Positions 34,601 through 43,841 are shown, counted from the stretch's first letter. The stretch: 64,000 nt of DNA from Ulvibacter litoralis (GCF_900102055.1 NZ_FNBA01000002.1:620001-684000), one strand, 5' to 3'. Numbers and translations are program-made. Notes: generated by a model not told the origin, from the letters alone.

Positions 34601-35155
34601 CTTTATTCTATTTTCAAATTCTAAAAAGAATAAGGTTCTATTTTTAATTTCACTTTCATCATTTATATAACTATCCTCATCCCAATCTTCTAAAAACCAT
34701 TGCGTATCTACTGTAATAAGCACTATGTTTTCAGATAAATCTTTATGTTTTATAGCTTCACCATCGTCAGGATAAAATTTTGAAGTGCTATTTTTTTGAA
34801 TATATTTTTCAATAGATTGAACTCCTTTATATCCATTAATTGCCCATTCATTTTTTCCGGGGATAAAATAAGTTTCGCCAGCAAATAAAGAAAGCTTCTC
34901 TAGTTGGGGTTTAATACTTTTTTTAAAATCTTCTTTCTTATCTTTCCCATTTACTGAGTTACCCAACAACAGTAGTATTGAATTCTCCTTTTTTTCTGAA
35001 TTTTTAACGATTTCATCTAATACTTCGGTATCATTTGTTGTACCTGTATTACCGATTAAGTAAATTGATGTATCATTAGTTTGCCCCAAAACAATGGAAG
35101 CGGTTAGTAAGAAAAAAAATAAAATACTCCTTTTAAGATTTTTTAAACTACTCAT
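31625..35155 (-). CDS. Outer-membrane protein: decayed metallophosphatase, kinase-like region and Omp85-type barrel
   Basis: A 1176-residue protein with a signal peptide ending near VLGQ (residue 25). Residues 30-300 resemble a calcineurin-like phosphatase, but metal ligands are changed: GNTG (35-38) for GDxG, GNS (65-67) for GDN and GKNEW for GNHE; only HHP (197-199) remains. Residues about 390-600 show kinase-like features: a Gly-rich loop GGGQQSK (393-399), a possible ATP-binding Lys in VMRAIKK (412-418), GDWDRHEDQW (555-564) and PRDRDQAF (582-589), similar to HipA/FAM20-type catalytic and metal loops. From about 850 on there is a barrel ending with the Omp85 hallmark ENLRGYRKERF. It is a single-gene unit. 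The kinase reading is my inference. Confidence 0.82.
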   Translation of the reverse strand: MSSLKNLKRSILFFFLLTASIVLGQTNDTSIYLIGNTGTTNDTEVLDEIVKNSEKKENSILLLLGNSVNGKDKKEDFKKSIKPQLEKLSLFAGETYFIPGKNEWAINGYKGVQSIEKYIQKNSTSKFYPDDGEAIKHKDLSENIVLITVDTQWFLEDWDEDSYINDESEIKNRTLFFLEFENRIKKAHGKTILVALHHPIETNTKQGLLSNVGGVSSDDFQNKEYRKLRNRLKTIAQAASNIIFISGKDENLQYIDKGIPQIISGAVGKTKNVRNGSEGDFGLAQNGYAKLEISNEGVVVVKFYTVENRISTEVFKSTIFKGDENDTEASNIFKEEFPKTQSASIYTNEAVAKSSFYKTIWGKHYRDFYGTDVNVPVVLLDTLMGGLFPIKKGGGQQSKSLRLEDKNGKQFVMRAIKKSTTKFLQANLFPDTYIDNSLDDTTIDKFLSDFYTTSNPYGAFAIGKLSSAIGVNHTNPVLYYIPKQKTLGTFNDDFGDELYMIEEHVGSTQVGLKSFGNPKKILSTADILQEIHKSGKSVVDEPSYIKARLFDMLLGDWDRHEDQWRWAYFDNEDGTAYCTPIPRDRDQAFSKYDGLLISFLTRSIPALRKMQSYDEEIRSVKWLASSPYHLDLMLINSSGWEEWEKQAQYIQENLIDDDIEKAFEGFPPEIRGEVINEIKEKLKGRRSNLVKIAKAYYEYLNKFKIIVGTQKTDKFTITRLPNGETSIKIDRKDIGLLNRTFSHDVTKEIWVYGLDGKDTFVVDGEGDNLIKIRIVGGKKNDTYDFKNTKKVKLYDYKSKKNTIVNKKSKKWLVDDYEINNYDHKKVKHNFSQILPLFGVNPDDGVKLGVLNNFSYFGLQRNGFTYRHSISAAYYTGNSGYDMFYKGEFSNIFHKWNFGVEGKYTSPNFAQNFFGFGNETNYDKDEVELDFNRISIREWNAAVSLIWRGKNGGSFYFKPLIESFEVQNVVDRFVNVLPENATLFEKQTYVGSEVNYTFKNKNDLAYPTMGLDAGITLGYKAVIDGGNEDASFGYIKPHIAINHKLNKSGSLVFATKLGGEAILGDDFELYHAAQLGGGENLRGYRKERFIGNYSMFQSTDLRLQIGDFNSGIIPTKYGVTAGFDYGRVWLENDTSNKWHNSLGGSFWISGLETFTLNAGYYSSADGGIISFVLGFSY

Positions 35156-35731
35156 AATTTGTTTGATTTTGACGGAAAATATTCAGCGGTATTATACTGC
35201 TAAAAAGCACTAAAGAATAATAAGACATTGGTGTGTCTGAAGCTTTTTTGGTATTCTACATGATTGAAGCAGGAGACCAATGGTGGCTGCTACTTTTGTA
35301 TATAAAAAGGCAAACCAATAATTGCTAAGGAATGACCTTTGGTATGATTATTAAATGACACAAATTTGAGAAAGTCATAACTCTTAGAGTATTCTATAAT
35401 TAAATGTGAATAGTGTAGAATGTATTCATCAAATCCTACTATTATAGAGGAAATAGAATCTGTATGTCCTAAAAGTTTGGGTAATTTCATTTACTTATTG
35501 ATTGATTGGTTTGAATTCTGTCGAAAACTGTTAAAGTTCCTTTCAAAATAAAAAAAAAGGCATGGAAATGTATAACGAATAATGGCCAACTCAGATTGAA
35601 AAAAGGTAGGTGAGGAGTGATATAGAATATCTGTTTTTCAAAGCATTACAAGGCATATTTTTACCTGTTTTTTAATTTATCTAGTGCAATCATGGTCTAT
35701 ACATTGAAAATATTTAATTATCTTTGTATAC
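35156..35731. other. Intergenic region of 576 bases
   Basis: No convincing gene. A minus-strand frame at 35290-35490 encodes 66 residues but lacks signal, motif or obvious ribosome site and is probably chance. A -7-like element lies at its right end in front of the His-rich protein gene. No tRNA or strong hairpin seen. Confidence 0.45.
35719..35726 (+). promoter_or_regulatory. TAnnTTTG -7 element just before the metal-efflux operon
   Basis: TATCTTTG matches the -7 consensus and ends only 5 bases before the ATG at 35732. If used, the transcript would be nearly leaderless. A TTG at 35704-35706 is too close to serve as a standard -33 element. Confidence 0.33.
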
Positions 35732-36130
35732 ATGGTAAAGCTATTTTCCATATCATTTTCGTTTCTCATCCTTTTACAAAGTATTGGGCTAAGTTTTGCT
35801 GACATTGCTCGAATTGACGAGCTTGTGGAGCACGCACAATACCATAATGAGCAGTTCGGCGATAACATTGCTGTTTTTCTTGCAAAGCATTATGGAGAGT
35901 TAAAAGCAGAGCATCACAAAGAACATCATGAAGAAAAAGAGGACCACGAACAATTACCTTTTCAACATCAAACGAATGTTTCTTCTATGGCTTCCTTTGT
36001 ACTCAATTGTGCCAAAAATGAATTTAAAACACCTGATTTTTCAGAAAGCAGAACGCATAATTTTTTCTACCAAGAACCTTCATCATCACTTCATCTTAAA
36101 GGTTTATTTCAGCCGCCACGGCAATCATAA
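35732..36130 (+). CDS. Small secreted His-rich protein of the metal-efflux operon
   Basis: A 132-residue protein with a signal peptide (cleavage near SFA-D, residue 23-24). The mature part has a His/Glu-rich run (AEHHKEHHEEKEDHEQ, about residues 58-73) suited to bind divalent or monovalent metal ions. It is located 75 bases upstream of the CusA-like gene, a position where Bacteroidota often encode short secreted proteins. It may act as a periplasmic metal buffer or sensor for the efflux pump. Function is inferred from composition and context. Confidence 0.75.
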   Translation: MVKLFSISFSFLILLQSIGLSFADIARIDELVEHAQYHNEQFGDNIAVFLAKHYGELKAEHHKEHHEEKEDHEQLPFQHQTNVSSMASFVLNCAKNEFKTPDFSESRTHNFFYQEPSSSLHLKGLFQPPRQS

Positions 36131-36205
36131 AATAATCGGTTAAAATATTTAGTACTCTTTCACTATCGTGAATTGAGGCTGTTAACATTTATTATTTTAT
36201 GAAAA

Positions 36206-39200
36206 ATGCTATCATATATTATCAATTTTAGTTTAAAAAACAAGCTCATTGTTTTTTTATTCACGGCCTTTGTTATAGGAATGGGGCTGTATTCATTAAC
36301 ACAAATTCCTATCGGCGCTGTACCCGATGTTACTAACAATCAGGTGCAAGTAATTACCACATCGCGCAATCTCTCAACGCAGGACATGGAGCAATTTATA
36401 ACCTATCCTGTAGAGCTAGAGATGTCAAACCTGCCTGGTGTTCAGGAAATTCGGTCTATTTCAAAATTTGGCTTATCGGTAGTCACTATCGTCTTTGATG
36501 ATGATATGGGAACTTATCTTCCTCGTCAGCTTATTGCTGAAAAAATTAAATCGGCTTCCGAAAAAATTCCTGAAGGGTTTGGAACACCAGAAATGGGACC
36601 TATTACAACGGGTTTAGGAGAGATTTACCAATATATTTTGGATGTAACGCCAGAATTTAAAGACAACTACGATGCAGGAGATTTAAGAACTATTCAAGAC
36701 TGGGTGGTAAAACGGCAACTCTCGGGTATTCCCGGAGTAGTTGAAGTAAATACTTGGGGTGGATTCTTAAAACAATATGAAGTAGCCATTGACACCGATA
36801 AATTAAACGCAATGAATATCACGGCTAGCGATATTTTTACTGCGTTAGAAATGAATAATAGCATTTCTGGAGGTGGTTATATTGAGAAAGTTAATCAGGC
36901 GTTTTTTATACGAGGGGAAGGACTTATTACTTCTTTTGAAGATATCAATAACATTGTTGTGAAAAACGATAATGGGCTGCCTATCTATATAAAAGATGTC
37001 GCGACTGTTGGCTTCGGAAGTGCTACGCGTTTTGGAGCCATCACGGGGAATGGTGAAGGAGAGAAAGTACTCGGGCAAGTCATGATGCTGAAAGATGCCA
37101 ACTCTAAAAAAGTAATTGATGCTGTAAAAGAACGTGTTGAGCTAATTTCTGAGTCTTTACCTGAAGGTGTTTACATCAACGCCTTTTTAGATAGAAGTGA
37201 ACTCATCGCAAAAACGACGTTTACCGTTTCTGAAAACCTGATTTTAGGGTTCTTGATTGTCATTTTCGTAGTGGTGCTGCTTTTAGGAAACTTACGTTCT
37301 GGACTCATCGTAGCTTCCGTGATTCCATTGTGTTTACTTTTTGCCTTATCGTTGATGTACATTTTTGGGGTGGATGCCAATTTAATGAGTCTTGGTGCGA
37401 TTGACTTTGGGATCATAATTGATGGTGCCGTAATTATAGTAGAATTTATAGCCTTTCAGATTACACAAAAAGCAGATGAGATTAGCGCATTCGCCAAAGC
37501 AGATCAGCAATCTTTCAAGGATAAAATCACCTTTACGGGAGCTTCAAAAATGATGAATTCTGCCATTTTCGGACAACTCATTATATTAATCGTATTTATC
37601 CCAATTTTATCATTATCAGGGGTAGAAGGTAAAATGTTTAAGCCTATGGCATTGACCTTCAGTTTTGCTTTGATAGGCGCCATGATCTTCTGCTTTACGT
37701 ATGTTCCCGTTGCGGCTTCACTTTTCTTAAAACCATCGAAACCTTCAAGCAGAAATATATCGGTTCGTTTGATAAAATGGCTAAATAAAATGTACGCCCC
37801 CGTAATACATTGGGCGTTGATGAGCAAAAGAGTGGTGCTTATCATTGCAGGTTTATTATTAGCTGTTTCTATCTATTTATTTGCAACCATGGGAGGCGAA
37901 TTTGTCCCTACACTTGATGAAGGTGATTTTGTAATTCAGCCAGTCTTAAAAACAGGAACATCTTTAAGTAACACGGTCAAAATTACTACGGAAATAGAAC
38001 AAATATTACTCAGAGAGTTTCCAGAAGTGAAACAAGTAGTCACTCGTATTGGTGCTGCCGAAGTACCTACCGATCCTATGTCTATGGAAGAAAGTGACGT
38101 TATTATCGTGTTAAAGCCAAAAAGCGAATGGACTTCTGCTACTTCCAAAGATGAATTGGCCGATAAGTTTAAAGAAGCACTGTCAATTATACCGGGTATG
38201 GAAGTAGAATTTACACAACCCATCGAAATGCGCTTTAATGAATTAATTACAGGTGTACGCGCAGATATTGCCATTAAAATTTTTGGAGACAATCTCGATA
38301 TTTTGGCGAAGAAAGGAAGTGAGATAGGGGCTTTAATTAAAGACGTACCTGGAGCAGCAGATATTTCAGTAGAGAAAATTGCTGGTTTGCCAGAAATGAA
38401 TGTAAAATTTAATAGAATGAAAATTGCACGATATGGTCTTAACATTCAAGATGTGAATGATATGGTGGCCATGGGATTTGCGGGAAAAACTTCTGGAAGT
38501 GTATTTGAAGGGGAAAAACGTTTTGATTTGGTTGTTCGATTGGACAAAGAAAAGCGACAAGACATTGATAACCTAAAAAATCTATACATCGATTTACCGA
38601 ATGGAGGAAAAATACCATTGAGTGAGCTGGCGGAAATCACCTATCAAAAAGGAGCTGCCAAAATTTCTCGTGATGATACACGACGTAGAATTGTAGTAGG
38701 TATAAACGTGCGTAATCGTGATTTACAGTCTGTAGTGGACGATGTTCAAGAACTAATTAATACGAACGTAAAACTGCCTGTAGGATACACCATTACTTAT
38801 GGCGGACAGTTTGAAAACCTCGAAAGTGCAAAAGCACGATTATTGGTTGCGGTTCCTGTTGCATTGGTATTAATCTTCATCTTATTGTATTTCGCATTCA
38901 ATTCGGTTAAGGAGGCATTGATCATTTATTCAGCGATTCCACTTGCAGCCGTTGGTGGCGTGCTTTTATTGTGGCTACGTGATTTGCCATTTAGTATTTC
39001 CGCAGGCGTTGGATTTATAGCGTTGTTTGGAATTGCTGTCTTAAACGGAATTGTATTAATTGAGCATTTCAAGGAACTTAAAAAAGAGGGCAAATTTGAT
39101 GATATTAATGAGCTTATTAAGCAAGGAACAAAAGACAGGTTACGAGCTGTATTGTTAACTGCAATGGCAGCAGCACTTGGTTTCCTTCCGATGGCTATAT

Positions 39201-40540
39201 CGACCAATGCTGGGGCTGAAGTTCAGCGTCCGTTAGCAACAGTAGTGATTGGAGGCTTGATTACTGCGACTTTGTTAACATTAATCGTGCTACCCGTATT
39301 ATATGCCTATTTCAATAGTCCGAAGAAAGAAAAAAATAGCACGGGTAGTAAGAAGATAGCGAGTATGAGTGTGTTACTCCTGCTGTTTTCAATGAGTGCA
39401 CATGCACAGGAGAAACCATTGAATCTTTCTGAATTAATTCCCTTAGCAATTGAAAATAATGCTGGACTCAGCGGTAACCGATTAAAAGTGGATCAATCGA
39501 ATGCCCTTGTGAATAGTGCTTTTAGTTTTGATAAAACGCAAGTGTATTATGAGTTTGATGAAAACAATTTGGCAACTAATAACGAGCCATTACGTGTATT
39601 CGGAATTCAACAGGATTTTCGATTTCCAACGGTGTATTTTTCAGAAAAAAAACTAAATAAAGCGAACGTTGCCGTTGTTTCTAGTAGCTATGAAATTCAG
39701 AAGAAAACAATAGAACGCAAAGTAACTAATGCCTACTATAACTATCAGATAGCGAAAGAAAAACAGCGAGTTTTAAAGACGTTGGATAGTTTGTACTCAA
39801 GTTTTGCAACAATTGCTGCTAGACGTTTTGAATTAGGGGAAACCAATTATTTAGAGAAGATTACTGCTGCTTCAAAACAAAAACAAATCAATTTAAAATA
39901 TCTTGAGGCTCAACAAAATGTTGCAATCGCTTATGGCGGTTTGGTAAAAGTTGTTCAGCCAAAAGATTCGTTGGTAGTTGCGAAAGAATTTGTATTAAAA
40001 ACACCTCTAAATTCAATGGAGGCAAGAACAAGTGCGGAATTGGATTATTATCAAAATAGAGTTTCGCTATTTCAAGCACAACGTAGTTTTGAGAAGCAAC
40101 AACTCTTACCAGACATCAGTTTCAATTATTTTCAAGGTACTAATTCAGGTCTAAACAATAGTTTGTATGGGTATCAAGTGGGGATAAAGATTCCGCTCTT
40201 ATTTGGTGGACATTCGTCAAGAATTAAAGCCACAGGTATTGCAGAACAAATTGCTGTAGAAGAATCTAAGGAGTATTCGATTCAACTAAACGCAAAATTT
40301 AATGCGCTCAACACACAATTGAATCAATTAAGAACGGCACTTCTGTATTATGAAGAGGAAGGCACTGCATTATCAGACGAGATTTTAAAAACGGCCAACG
40401 GAAGTTTCAGAAATGGAGAAATAGATTTTTACCAATACATACAGAGTTTGGAAAGTGCCTATGAGGTTAAAATAGCCTATCTGGACACATTAAATGAATA
40501 CAATAACATTGTCATTGACATCAATTACTTAACCCTATAA
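36206..40540 (+). CDS. cusA: Heavy-metal efflux RND pump fused to a TolC-type outer-membrane channel (CusA-CusC)
   Basis: A 1444-residue protein. Residues 1-1045 are a complete CusA/CzcA-type RND transporter with twelve membrane helices, the TM4 proton-relay stretch DFGIIIDGAVIIVE and the two periplasmic porter loops (TRIGAAEVPTDPMSMEES near residue 615). After a Lys/Ser-rich linker comes a second signal-like segment (about 1054-1067, MSVLLLLFSMSAHAQ) and a TolC/CusC-type outer-membrane channel domain up to the stop, with two long helical repeats. Fusion of pump and channel is known in Bacteroidota; the internal signal may be cleaved to release the channel. Ions could be Cu/Ag or Co/Zn/Cd; motifs alone do not settle it. 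Confidence 0.92.
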   Translation: MLSYIINFSLKNKLIVFLFTAFVIGMGLYSLTQIPIGAVPDVTNNQVQVITTSRNLSTQDMEQFITYPVELEMSNLPGVQEIRSISKFGLSVVTIVFDDDMGTYLPRQLIAEKIKSASEKIPEGFGTPEMGPITTGLGEIYQYILDVTPEFKDNYDAGDLRTIQDWVVKRQLSGIPGVVEVNTWGGFLKQYEVAIDTDKLNAMNITASDIFTALEMNNSISGGGYIEKVNQAFFIRGEGLITSFEDINNIVVKNDNGLPIYIKDVATVGFGSATRFGAITGNGEGEKVLGQVMMLKDANSKKVIDAVKERVELISESLPEGVYINAFLDRSELIAKTTFTVSENLILGFLIVIFVVVLLLGNLRSGLIVASVIPLCLLFALSLMYIFGVDANLMSLGAIDFGIIIDGAVIIVEFIAFQITQKADEISAFAKADQQSFKDKITFTGASKMMNSAIFGQLIILIVFIPILSLSGVEGKMFKPMALTFSFALIGAMIFCFTYVPVAASLFLKPSKPSSRNISVRLIKWLNKMYAPVIHWALMSKRVVLIIAGLLLAVSIYLFATMGGEFVPTLDEGDFVIQPVLKTGTSLSNTVKITTEIEQILLREFPEVKQVVTRIGAAEVPTDPMSMEESDVIIVLKPKSEWTSATSKDELADKFKEALSIIPGMEVEFTQPIEMRFNELITGVRADIAIKIFGDNLDILAKKGSEIGALIKDVPGAADISVEKIAGLPEMNVKFNRMKIARYGLNIQDVNDMVAMGFAGKTSGSVFEGEKRFDLVVRLDKEKRQDIDNLKNLYIDLPNGGKIPLSELAEITYQKGAAKISRDDTRRRIVVGINVRNRDLQSVVDDVQELINTNVKLPVGYTITYGGQFENLESAKARLLVAVPVALVLIFILLYFAFNSVKEALIIYSAIPLAAVGGVLLLWLRDLPFSISAGVGFIALFGIAVLNGIVLIEHFKELKKEGKFDDINELIKQGTKDRLRAVLLTAMAAALGFLPMAISTNAGAEVQRPLATVVIGGLITATLLTLIVLPVLYAYFNSPKKEKNSTGSKKIASMSVLLLLFSMSAHAQEKPLNLSELIPLAIENNAGLSGNRLKVDQSNALVNSAFSFDKTQVYYEFDENNLATNNEPLRVFGIQQDFRFPTVYFSEKKLNKANVAVVSSSYEIQKKTIERKVTNAYYNYQIAKEKQRVLKTLDSLYSSFATIAARRFELGETNYLEKITAASKQKQINLKYLEAQQNVAIAYGGLVKVVQPKDSLVVAKEFVLKTPLNSMEARTSAELDYYQNRVSLFQAQRSFEKQQLLPDISFNYFQGTNSGLNNSLYGYQVGIKIPLLFGGHSSRIKATGIAEQIAVEESKEYSIQLNAKFNALNTQLNQLRTALLYYEEEGTALSDEILKTANGSFRNGEIDFYQYIQSLESAYEVKIAYLDTLNEYNNIVIDINYLTL

Positions 40541-40550
40541 ATTAAGCATT

Positions 40551-41699
40551 ATGCAACGTATTATATATAAAATAGCAATTTTAAGTGCGGTGATAGCACT
40601 CTTTAGCTGCGGAAACAAGGAAGTTAATACTAAACAGGCTGACCATGAAAATGAAGCCTCGATAGACGAACGGATTTTCGTTTCAAAAGCACAGTTTGAA
40701 CACAGTAAGATGACTTTAGGAACCCTAGAAGAAAAATCATTTCCTATCACCGTTACAACTACGGGAATGATTGATGTTCCGCCAGAAAATAGAGCAGTTG
40801 TAAATGCAACCATGGGTGGCTACATTAAAACAACATCTTTGTTAATAGGGGATAAGGTGCGTAAAGGACAACCACTTGTTACGATTGAAAACACCGATTT
40901 TGTGGCTATTCAGCAAGAATACATGGAAATACATGAACAGCTTACCTACTTGAAATCTGAATTTGAACGTCAGAAAACAATGAGAGCAGAGAATATTACT
41001 TCACAAAAAAGTTTTCTTCAAGCTGAAAGCGCCTATAAAACAGCTCTGGCTCGTTACAATGGACTTCGGAAACAATTACAGCTACTTAACATTTCGCCAA
41101 CTAGCGTTGAAACTGGTACTATAAGTTCCGTTGTTACCATTTATTCACCCATAGCAGGAAGTATTACCAAGATGAATGTAACGCGAGGGACTTATGTTTC
41201 GCCAGCAACTGCCATTTTAGAAATTATTAATAATGATCATATTCATTTAGAATTATCGGTATTTGAAAAGGACGTCATGAAATTGAAAAAAGGACAAGTA
41301 ATCAATTTCAAAATCCCTGAATCTTCAACAGAAATCTATAAAGCTGAAGTTCATTTATTAGGAACTGCCATTGAAGAAAACAGAACCATTAAAGTACACG
41401 GACATATAGAGAATGAATCTGAAGCAAATTTTTTAACAGGAATGTTTGTAGAAGCAGAGATTGTAACGGAATCCGAAGATGCGAAAGCCTTGCCAGAAAC
41501 TGCAATCATAGCTTTTGAAGATTCGAATGTAGTATTAAAATTAGTTGAGTCGACTCCTGATGGATACTATTTTGAGCAAGTTGCGATCAATGTGGGAAGT
41601 AGCTATGATGGATATACCGCATTAACCTCATTAGAGAATCTATTGGCCACAGATACCGTTTTAAGCAACGGGGCGTTTAACCTTGTCGCAGATGAATAA
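40551..41699 (+). CDS. cusB: Periplasmic adaptor (membrane fusion) lipoprotein of the metal efflux pump (CusB-like)
   Basis: A 382-residue adaptor with lipobox ALFSC (Cys20). It has a barrel-sandwich domain (ATMGGYIKTTSLLIGDKVRKGQPL, conveniently recognised around GGYIKT and KVRKGQPLVTIENTD), an alpha-hairpin of about 60 residues and a return strand SPIAGSITKMNVTRGTYV, followed by a beta-barrel and membrane-proximal domain. It links the inner-membrane pump with the outer channel. It starts 10 bases after the pump gene. The absence of the N-terminal metal-binding domains seen in some CusB proteins shifts that role, perhaps, to the His-rich protein upstream. Confidence 0.92.
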   Translation: MQRIIYKIAILSAVIALFSCGNKEVNTKQADHENEASIDERIFVSKAQFEHSKMTLGTLEEKSFPITVTTTGMIDVPPENRAVVNATMGGYIKTTSLLIGDKVRKGQPLVTIENTDFVAIQQEYMEIHEQLTYLKSEFERQKTMRAENITSQKSFLQAESAYKTALARYNGLRKQLQLLNISPTSVETGTISSVVTIYSPIAGSITKMNVTRGTYVSPATAILEIINNDHIHLELSVFEKDVMKLKKGQVINFKIPESSTEIYKAEVHLLGTAIEENRTIKVHGHIENESEANFLTGMFVEAEIVTESEDAKALPETAIIAFEDSNVVLKLVESTPDGYYFEQVAINVGSSYDGYTALTSLENLLATDTVLSNGAFNLVADE

Positions 41700-41857
41700 A
41701 AGTTTGTATAAGTTTATAATAAGTACGTATTGCTTGTTTAGTAATTTATGTCAACTGCACTGGATATTAAAAACAAAAATCATGTCTAAGAATAGTCGAT
41801 GAAAAAAAAGATAGTATCTAATTATAAATACAATGGAAATATTACAATTCTCACCTA

Positions 41858-43711
41858 GTGTATTTTTTATATTTTTGTTTTTTCACAAGTTCCATTTATA
41901 AACTAAATATACAAGGTAATAGATTGATTAATCAGAAATCTATAGCAATTTTACCATTTGTCAACATAAGTAATGATATTGACAATGATTATTTTTGTGA
42001 TGGAATTTCAGAAGAAATAATCAATGCTTTAACCAAAGTAAAAGGGTTAAAAGTTACTGCTCGAACTTCTTCATTTGCTTTTAAAAATAAAAATATAGAT
42101 GTCCGACATATTGGAAATACATTAGGAGTAGCAACAGTTTTAGAAGGAAGCATCCGTATTTATGAAAAGCGAATCCGTATCAATGTTCAATTAATTAGAA
42201 CAAGCGACGGATTTCATACGTGGTCTCAAAATTTTGATAGAAATTTAAATGACATTTTTGAATTACAAGATGAAATAAGTCTCATTATAGCAGAACAAAT
42301 TCGTGAGAATTTTGGGCATTTAAACATTTCAGAAAATATTTCTGCTATTGGTACAAATAATCTAGAAGCTTATAAGCTGTATCTAAAGGGAAGGTCGTAT
42401 CAACTCAATTGGGATCTAGAAGATTACAATAGAGCAATCGAATGTTATCAAAAAAGTTTGGTTTTAGACCCCAACTTTTACGAAGCTTATTTTACAATTA
42501 GTAGATCGTATGGGATTCTTGCCAGCTGGGGAGTTATAGATCAAGAAACAGGATTAACAAAAGCGAAGCGTTATTTAGAGCGGGGATTACATATTAATCC
42601 ATTATCCTATTTGGGGCATTTTTCAAGGGCGTCTATAATTTTTTGGAATAATTGGGATTATGCCAACAGTATTCGCTATTTGAAAAAGGTGCTAAATATA
42701 AATTCTAGTTTTGCCATTGCCTACGAAGGAATCGCCGAAGTATATATGGCTACGAATCAACTGGATGAAGCATTGATAAACATTGATAGAGCCTTAGAAA
42801 TAAGTCCCTTATCTCCCAATCATTACTTTACCAAAGGAAATATATATTTTTTAAAAAAAGATTTCGACGAAGCCATTTTTTATTTGGATGAATGTTTAAA
42901 AATTGATCCTAATTTTTCCTTGGCAATAGAAACAAAATTAGCCTGTTATATGTTTTTGAATGATAGAGTTGCATTTAAAAAATACATCGCTACCATGCCT
43001 CAATTAATAAGCTCAGAGCTATGTGAACTATTATTCGAATTGATGCATACTAAAACTTCATCTTTAGATTTAAAGCATGAATCTATTACCTTAAATATTG
43101 AAGAAAGCTTTAAGGCAGTCTATCCATGGCATTTTTATTTTCTTATATATTCGGGTGATATAGACAAAGCTTTATTAATTTTTAAAGAAAAAATCAATTT
43201 AAAAATTGGACAATTAGTAAATTTTAAATTGGATCCATTTTTAGAACCGCTACGAAGTCATAAAATCTATCAAGATATAGAGCGAAGCTTTTTATCAAAA
43301 CATGACACAAAAACAGTTCGCCAAAAAAAGCAGGTATTAAAATCAACAGTACAACCGGTGTCGGCTAATCAAGTACCCATGTATATTGAACAGCTAAAGA
43401 AAAGGATTCAAGAAGAAAAGCTATATCAAAATCCGAACTTTTCATTGAAACAATTAAGTACCGTCATCAATTTACACCCTAATAAATTATCTTGGTTGTT
43501 AAACGAACACCTTCAACTTAATTTCAATGAATTTATCAATAAGTATCGTCTAGAGCACTTTAAAAAAGAGGTACTTAAATCTTCAAATTCACATTTAACT
43601 TTACTTGGTGTAGCATACGATAGCGGTTTTAATTCTAAAACTGTTTTCAATACATTCTTCAAAAAAGAAACAGGTGTAGCACCTAGACAATGGGTTAAAT
43701 CTCAACAATAA
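41858..43711 (+). CDS. TolB-N/TPR/AraC-type transcriptional regulator
   Basis: A 617-residue protein. Residues 25-145 are a TolB-N-like domain (KSIAILPFVNIS, DGISEEIINAL, LEGSIRIYEKRIRINVQL), residues about 165-350 contain TPR repeats (YNRAIECYQKSLVLDPNF, LDEALINIDRALEISPL), and residues about 515-617 an AraC-type helix-turn-helix (LKQLSTVINLHPNKLSWLL, GVAYDSGFNSKTVFNTFFKK). Start is uncertain: the open frame begins with GTG at 41858, while an ATG at 41833 in another frame reads MEILQFSPSVFFIF and stops at 41899-41901. A change of frame in the T-runs at 41863-41883 would join the two and create a membrane segment. It probably controls the operon starting at 43842. Confidence 0.85.
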   Translation: MYFLYFCFFTSSIYKLNIQGNRLINQKSIAILPFVNISNDIDNDYFCDGISEEIINALTKVKGLKVTARTSSFAFKNKNIDVRHIGNTLGVATVLEGSIRIYEKRIRINVQLIRTSDGFHTWSQNFDRNLNDIFELQDEISLIIAEQIRENFGHLNISENISAIGTNNLEAYKLYLKGRSYQLNWDLEDYNRAIECYQKSLVLDPNFYEAYFTISRSYGILASWGVIDQETGLTKAKRYLERGLHINPLSYLGHFSRASIIFWNNWDYANSIRYLKKVLNINSSFAIAYEGIAEVYMATNQLDEALINIDRALEISPLSPNHYFTKGNIYFLKKDFDEAIFYLDECLKIDPNFSLAIETKLACYMFLNDRVAFKKYIATMPQLISSELCELLFELMHTKTSSLDLKHESITLNIEESFKAVYPWHFYFLIYSGDIDKALLIFKEKINLKIGQLVNFKLDPFLEPLRSHKIYQDIERSFLSKHDTKTVRQKKQVLKSTVQPVSANQVPMYIEQLKKRIQEEKLYQNPNFSLKQLSTVINLHPNKLSWLLNEHLQLNFNEFINKYRLEHFKKEVLKSSNSHLTLLGVAYDSGFNSKTVFNTFFKKETGVAPRQWVKSQQ

Positions 43712-43729
43712 CTTCATTTTAGAATAATA

Positions 43730-43739
43730 AGAACGTTCT
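43730..43739. promoter_or_regulatory. Short palindrome before the hydrolase operon
   Basis: AGAACGTTCT (43730-43739) is a perfect 10-bp dyad, 19 bases past the regulator gene and about 100 bases before the first gene of the operon. It could be a regulator site, but short palindromes also occur by chance. Confidence 0.28.
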
Positions 43740-43841
43740 GAATTCCACTTAAAAGGTTCCAAATCATAATGTCGAACGATGCGTGTGATGTTAGTTAGCA
43801 TTTTTGCAACGTAATAATTAACAACCAATAAAACGACAATT

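Noticed and set aside
35290-35490. 66-codon minus-strand frame in the empty region before the metal operon
   Set aside because: Not inside another gene, but no signal, motif or ribosome site; noted only in the intergenic entry.
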